A stretch of DNA of 64,000 nt from Rhizopus sp. PT2906 (taxonomy: Eukaryota; Mucoromycota; Mucoromycetes; Mucorales; Rhizopodaceae). The notes below the pieces were generated by a model. It was not told where the DNA came from. It did no database searches and saw nothing but the letters and a program-made list of their open reading frames with translations. The stretch spans positions 1 to 64,000 of the forward strand of contig JAMYHX010000016.1 in assembly GCA_025529335.1 (NCBI GenBank). Direction: 5' to 3'. The position numbers and the translations under genes were made by a program. Every line of letters starts with the position of its first letter. Positions within the stretch are counted from its first letter, which is position 1. Positions 59,548 to 64,000 of the stretch are shown one piece after another.

Positions 59548-60410
59548 ATGGGTTCATCTGATCTCAACTTGAAAAAGTCATGGCATCCTTCGACTTTTAA
59601 GAACCAGGAAAGAGTATGGAAAGAAGAACAAAAGCGTAAAGAGGAAGAACGAAAGCTAGAACAGCTTAAAAAAGAACTGGCAGAAGAAAGACAGTTGCAG
59701 GAACTGCAGCAAATGCAAGAAGAATCGGGTGCAAAGTAAGTGGTTGCTACGAAATATTTGAATGTTATTAAACAAAAAATGTAGACAAAAATCAAATAAA
59801 TTAGATTGGATGTATGCAGGACCTAATGCCAGCATGAACGGATCTAATGATAATTCAATGGAAGATTTTCTATTGGGAAAGAAGAGTGTTGATGAGTTAT
59901 TAAGAGCAAAACAAAGGCAAGAAGTGGTAAGTTAAATAATGGGATGGTGTGAATGGTAGCTAAATAGTTTCTATATAGCAAACTGCCACAGAAATACAGG
60001 AAAGTAGATTTACATTATCAAACTCTAATGCAAACACGGAACGAGATATTCAATCCAAAATAAGAGAAGATCCATTGCTCATGATTAAAAAGAGAGAGCA
60101 GATGGCATTGAAAGCTATTGTAGAGAATCCATTAAAGTTGAAGGAATTGAAGAAGAGGGAAAAGAAAGACAAGAAGAAAAAGAAGGATAGTAAATCAGAA
60201 AAGCATCATCATAGCAGTAGTAGCAGTAAACATAGAGACTATGACAGAGAAGAAAGAAGACATAAAGGGTACGACAGAGATGAAAGAAGACACAGACACT
60301 CTGATGGGGATAGACGTAGATATGAAAGAGATGATAATCAGGATCGTAAAGAGAGATATTCTAGTAGTAGCAGCAGAAGAAGAAGGAGTGCTTCTCCTTA
60401 TCGTAGATAA
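59548..60410 (+). CDS. CWC25: Pre-mRNA splicing factor Cwc25
   Basis: Three exons: 59548-59735, 59785-59926 and 59979-60410 (253 residues). The N-terminus DLNLKKSWHPSTFKNQERVW and the downstream NKLDWMYAGPN block are the Cwc25 (CIR_N-type) signature, followed by EDFLLGKKSVDELL. Cwc25 acts in the nucleus and stabilises the spliceosome during the first transesterification. The C-terminus is a Lys block (KKREKKDKKKKKDSKSEK) and an RS-like Arg/Asp/Ser tail ending SASPYRR. The 3' end lies 85 bp from the convergent ArfGAP stop. Confidence 0.92.
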
Positions 60411-60495
60411 CTTGTGTAAATAAACCAGCTTTCCTTTTATCCTAGTCATAAAAGATGACCTATTAGACAGACAATGGGAATATGTACAAGTTTAT

Positions 60496-61292
60496 TTATT
60501 GTAAGAATGGGTTATAAGACTTTATTAAGAATGGGTTTGTGTTTTGTTTGTTAAGAAATGGATTAGTGTCATACGATGGTGTTCGGCCTGCGAGCTGTTT
60601 TGGTGATGACATGACACTACTGTTTGTACTGCTAGTAGATGGTGTAGGGAATAATACTTCTTGATGTGTATCGATTGTAAGCTAAAGTTTTCTTATTAGT
60701 TTACTTTTGACATTACCACAAAAGTCTACTTACAGGCTTCTTTTCTTCATAAAGTCTCTTCTCCCATTTATCGCGAATATATTTTTCCATGACGCTATTG
60801 AATTACATGAGTCTCTCTTTTGGCTAGCAAATCGAATGATTCTTACAAATCGTCATCCATATCTAAAGGTAAATGATGATCCTTGGAAATGACTTGACTA
60901 TTGACCTTTGCATTACCGCCTTTCTCTTTCATATTCTTTTATTATTGTGTCAGAAACGATGAAGATCCTTTTTCCTTTTATGTCAATATATTTATTCTAC
61001 CTGTATCTCTTGCATTGTCCACTGATCCATACTGACTGATTTGACTCTAGACACATGTGTGCCCATCTTTCGATGAAGACTAGCGCAACGAATACAGAGA
61101 AATACTCCAAGAGAATAAGATGCCCAGCGAGGACCTACATGAATAAGCTATCATCATCCTTATTTTTTTTTTTTTGGCTGCCTTACTTGGTGCTAAACAG
61201 TCCGCACATCGCCTATTTTCTTCCATTTGGCATAGTTCATTCAGTAATCTTTCATGACGTTGTTGAGTTGCTCTTGATTGCTTTTCACGCAT
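60496..61292 (-). CDS. Short ArfGAP with three C-terminal NPF motifs
   Basis: Five exons: 61292-61187, 61134-61001, 60935-60847, 60794-60734 and 60681-60496, all GT/AG and in phase (191 residues). The ArfGAP zinc finger C-x2-C-x16-C-x2-C is CADC ... CIRC, completed across the first intron (LAPS joined to PRWASYSLGVFL). CASLHRKMGTHVSRVKS contains the catalytic Arg. The next segment (NMKEKGGNAKVNSQVISKD, FVMEKYIRDKWEKRLYEEKK) ends the GAP domain of the SMAP/Age2-like group. After only about 20 further residues, the tail carries three NPF motifs (TNPFLNK, TNPFLIK, YNPFLQ at the end). It should stimulate GTP hydrolysis on Arf and bind EH-domain endocytic proteins. Confidence 0.9.
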
Positions 61293-61661
61293 TTTATAAA
61301 GAATAAAGAAGAAAGTAAAAAAGAAAAAGACTGTAAAAAAGAGGAAGAAATGGGATTAGTTTGTGTGACTCAGAATTACCGAAAACAGGCTAAAGGTATC
61401 ACAAACCTTTTCTCAAGCTGACGATAACCATGAAAACATTCTATCATATATGGGATATATCATATAAAATAGTTGTATATGAGTGTACAAGGTATATTTG
61501 CATATGCATGGGGGGGACATTCATCATCAATAAGGTTCTCATTATAGTCTATGTAACAATGGTCCAATCATTTTCACACATGAAGATTCTGAACTGACTT
61601 TTAAAGTGTAAAAACTGCAACAGGATATTCTCAAGGACCTTTTTTCTCAACAAAGAGGATT
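61293..61661. promoter_or_regulatory. Divergent promoter region of the ArfGAP and AMACR genes
   Basis: 369 bp without coding signal, A-rich near the ArfGAP start and containing a G7 run at about 61510. Confidence 0.4.
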
Positions 61662-63046
61662 ATGTTGCCACTCAAAGATATTGTCGTGCTAGAAATGGCT
61701 GGTCTAGCACCAGCTCCTTTTGCTGGATTAATTCTATCAGACTTTGGTGCAAATGTCATACGCATTGATCGTCCTAGTTCTTTCAACACGGACGTGTTAA
61801 CCAGGTACATAAATATCACTTTTTTTTTCATGTATATGTTTATATATAATTGGACGTGTACAGAGGTAAACGATCCGTAGCATTAAACTTGAAAAACAAA
61901 AACGCCATCGATACATTACTCAAGATGTGCGACAAGGCAGATATTCTCTTGGACCCTTTTCGTCCTGGTGTCATGGAGTCACTAGGTCTTGGCCCTGAAA
62001 TCGTCTTTAGCCGAAACCCCCGCTTGATTTATGCAAGATTAAGCGGGTATGGTCAAACAGGATCCAAGGCAGCTGGCCATGATATTAACTATTTAGCAAT
62101 GTCTGGTGCCTTAAATGTATATATATAAAAAAACATAACTTTTTGCCAATGTAATTCATGATGGATGAATAGATGATAGGTAGACAAGGTGAAGCACCTT
62201 TCTTTCCTATGAATCTATTAGGTAAGAAAGCTAAATTGTATAATATGTGAACAACTTGCTCATTATTAAAAAGCTGATTTTGCTGGTGGTGGCCTTTTGT
62301 GTGTCATGGGTATTTTGGTAGCTCTCATTGAAAGGAACAAGTCTGGTAAAGGACAGGTTGTGGATGCCAATTTGGTAAGTAAATGTGCAAAGAAAAAAAA
62401 AAAGAAATAGGTGTCAATAACACTACAGTAGACAGCAGGTACATCTTATCTAAGCACATTCCCATTCTTGATGCAAAAGTATGGCCTCGTTTGGGAAGAT
62501 GAAAGAGGAACAAATACATTAGATGGAGGTGCTCACTTTTATGAAACTTACAAGACAAAAGATGATCTCTATATGGCAGTGTAAACTACCTTTTACACTA
62601 TATAAGCCCTTTAAACTGACTGTTGTAATGAACATAGAGGAGCTATTGAACCTCATTTTTACTCTTGTCTCTTGGATAAGTTAGGCCTTGATCAAAATGA
62701 ATATGGGCCAAAGCAGTATGACAAGGAAGAATGGCCAATGATGAAAAAGAAGTTTCAAGAAATCTTTTTACAAAAGACTCAGGGTGAGTGGAATGCTATC
62801 TTTGACGGCTCCGATGCTTGTGTAACTCCCGTCTTATCATTCCAAGACAAGACGGCTCCTGCACCTCAACCAGCACCTGTTCTTTCAAGAACGCCTGCTC
62901 ATCAAGTGAATTATAGCCAAGAACCTTCATTTTTGCAGCCAGGAAAGCATTCGATACAAGTCTTGAAAGAGTTTGGTATTTCCTCAAACGAAATTCAAGT
63001 CTTAATTGCATCCAAATCCTTACTCGATAAGAGTTCACACCTATGA
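61662..63046 (+). CDS. Alpha-methylacyl-CoA racemase (class III CoA-transferase family) with PTS1
   Basis: Six exons: 61662-61804, 61864-62116, 62173-62221, 62274-62374, 62432-62580 and 62638-63046 (367 residues). The start LPLKDIVVLEMAGLAPAPFA and SDFGANVIRIDRP are the CoA-binding fold of the family. The catalytic His region is KAAGHDINYLAMSGAL, the Asp lies in NLLADFAGGGLL and the Glu in GGAHFYETYKTKDD. It interconverts 2-methylacyl-CoA epimers in branched-chain fatty acid oxidation. The C-terminus is DKSSHL, so the final SHL fits a type 1 peroxisomal targeting signal. All junctions are in phase. Confidence 0.92.
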
Positions 63047-63205
63047 GCCTATCCTTCTTTACCCCACTATAGCGGAGATAAAAAGTTGGGTTTCATTCAG
63101 AAAATGGTTTATCAATGTGACTCATAACACACCTTTAGAAAATATAAATAAAAAGAGAGCACGATTAAAGTTTGACACTCTTCTTTGAATTTATTTATTT
63201 TTATC

Positions 63206-64000
63206 ATGACAGGACCAAAGAAACTCTGGGGTGGCCGATTTACTGGTGCAGTCGATCCTTTGATGGACGCTTTCAATGCATCCATTCATTTTGATAAACG
63301 CATGTATGCAGCTGATTGTATTGGTTCTATTGCATATGCAAAAGCACTTGCCAAGAATAACATCATCTCTCAAGAAGAAGGAGACAAGTTGGTCGAAGGA
63401 TTGCAAGCTGTGATGGAAGAGTGGGATCAAGGAAAATTTGTGATCAAGGAAGGTGATGAAGATATCCATACTGCAAACGAACGTCGTCTAGGTGAGCTCA
63501 TTGGTCCCGTGGCTGGTAAGCTTCATACGGGCCGATCTCGTAATGATCAAGTGGCTACCGACATGCGTATCTGGTTACGTGAAGAAGCATCCAGCATCTT
63601 GGCTCATCTCAAGGAACTCATTCAAATTGTTGTGGCTCGTGCCGAAAAGGAAGTAGATGTCATTCTGCCTGGCTATACTCACTTGCAGCGTGCACAACCT
63701 ATCCGTTGGTCCCATCTCTTGTTGTCCTATGCATGGCTTTGGCAATCAGATGCAGAGCGTCTCGAACAGCTCATTGATCGATTTAATGTATTGCCTTTAG
63801 GCTCTGGTGCTCTTGCTGGTCATGTATTCAACATCGACCGTGGTTTCTTGGCTAAAGAACTTGGATTTAGAGATTACATTCACAACTCTCTATGTGCCGT
63901 CAGTGATCGTGATTTTGTTGCTGAATTTCTCTTTTGGGCAAGCTTGACCATGACACATATCTCTCGTATAGCTGAAGATTTGATCATTTACTCAAGCAGC
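63206..64000 (+). CDS. ARG4: Argininosuccinate lyase, 5' part (runs off the window)
   Basis: From ATG 63206 the frame stays open for 265 codons to the window edge, with no intron. It reads MTGPKKLWGGRFTGAVDPLM, then IHTANERRLGELIG, HTGRSRNDQVATDMRIWLRE, GYTHLQRAQPIRWSHLLLSY and FNVLPLGSGALAG, the ordered motifs of the argininosuccinate lyase/fumarase superfamily in its ASL form. It cleaves argininosuccinate to arginine and fumarate, the last step of arginine synthesis. The C-terminal third, with the signature SSxMPxKxNP loop, is missing because of the window boundary, not because of damage. Only 159 bp separate it from the AMACR gene on the same strand. Confidence 0.97.
   Translation, partial: MTGPKKLWGGRFTGAVDPLMDAFNASIHFDKRMYAADCIGSIAYAKALAKNNIISQEEGDKLVEGLQAVMEEWDQGKFVIKEGDEDIHTANERRLGELIGPVAGKLHTGRSRNDQVATDMRIWLREEASSILAHLKELIQIVVARAEKEVDVILPGYTHLQRAQPIRWSHLLLSYAWLWQSDAERLEQLIDRFNVLPLGSGALAGHVFNIDRGFLAKELGFRDYIHNSLCAVSDRDFVAEFLFWASLTMTHISRIAEDLIIYSSS

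Noticed and set aside
1..64000. CRISPR arrays, bacterial operons or toxin-antitoxin pairs
   Set aside because: No regular repeat-spacer pattern or Shine-Dalgarno-led gene pairs exist; all intact genes are eukaryotic with spliceosomal introns or fungal promoters.

Overview
The window is a piece of nuclear genome from a filamentous fungus, most likely an early-diverging mould of the Mucorales (Mucoromycota). The evidence is AT-rich spacers, many short introns (about 45-70 nt, mostly GTAAG...TAG), and a gene set that combines ordinary fungal genes (SSD1, RPN9, MET1, ARG4, Zn2Cys6 factor, GH3 beta-glucosidase) with genes that common yeasts lack (CHIP/STUB1-type U-box ligase, OTUD6-type protease). 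The lineage is inferred from gene content and style, without database searches. All exon joins were worked out by hand from splice signals, reading phase and family motifs.

Layout. 1-4.6 kb: accessory DNA holding an unknown multi-exon gene, a possible tRNA-like element and a decayed Mutator-like transposase whose two halves face each other. 4.9-11.0 kb: a large helical-repeat protein (+), a siroheme synthase (-) and a lysophospholipid acyltransferase (-). 11-13.7 kb: gene-poor. 13.7-19.0 kb: a basic Ser-rich protein (+) and an SSD1/Sts5 RNase II-like pseudonuclease (-). After a 2.4-kb spacer, 21.4-31.2 kb is gene-dense: MCM6, a C2H2 zinc-finger protein, an HMCES/SRAP DNA-protein crosslink sensor, a CHIP ubiquitin ligase whose stop codon overlaps the HMCES stop, and an epsin. 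33.8-45.9 kb: a CBM21 PP1-targeting subunit, a Zn2Cys6 factor, RPN9, a GH3 beta-glucosidase and an OTUD6-like deubiquitinase. 46.3-53.1 kb: a decayed NmrA-like gene, a Tc1/mariner fragment, a Ran1/Ksp1-type kinase and a probably broken lineage-specific gene. 53.4-64 kb: phospholipase D, a Leu5-type mitochondrial carrier, CWC25, a short ArfGAP with three NPF motifs, alpha-methylacyl-CoA racemase with a peroxisomal signal, and the 5' part of argininosuccinate lyase, cut by the window edge.

The genes do not form a cluster, but some themes recur. MCM6 and HMCES (with a PCNA-binding motif) act in replication and repair. CHIP, RPN9 and the OTU protease act in ubiquitin turnover. Epsin, the NPF ArfGAP and PLD act in membrane traffic. 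Several genes carry very small exons (1, 15, 17 and 27 nt). Three genes (CHIP, ArfGAP, ARG4) have no long simple open frame with both ends in the window and appear only after splicing or at the edge. I found no CRISPR array, operon-like defence system or clear full-length mobile element.
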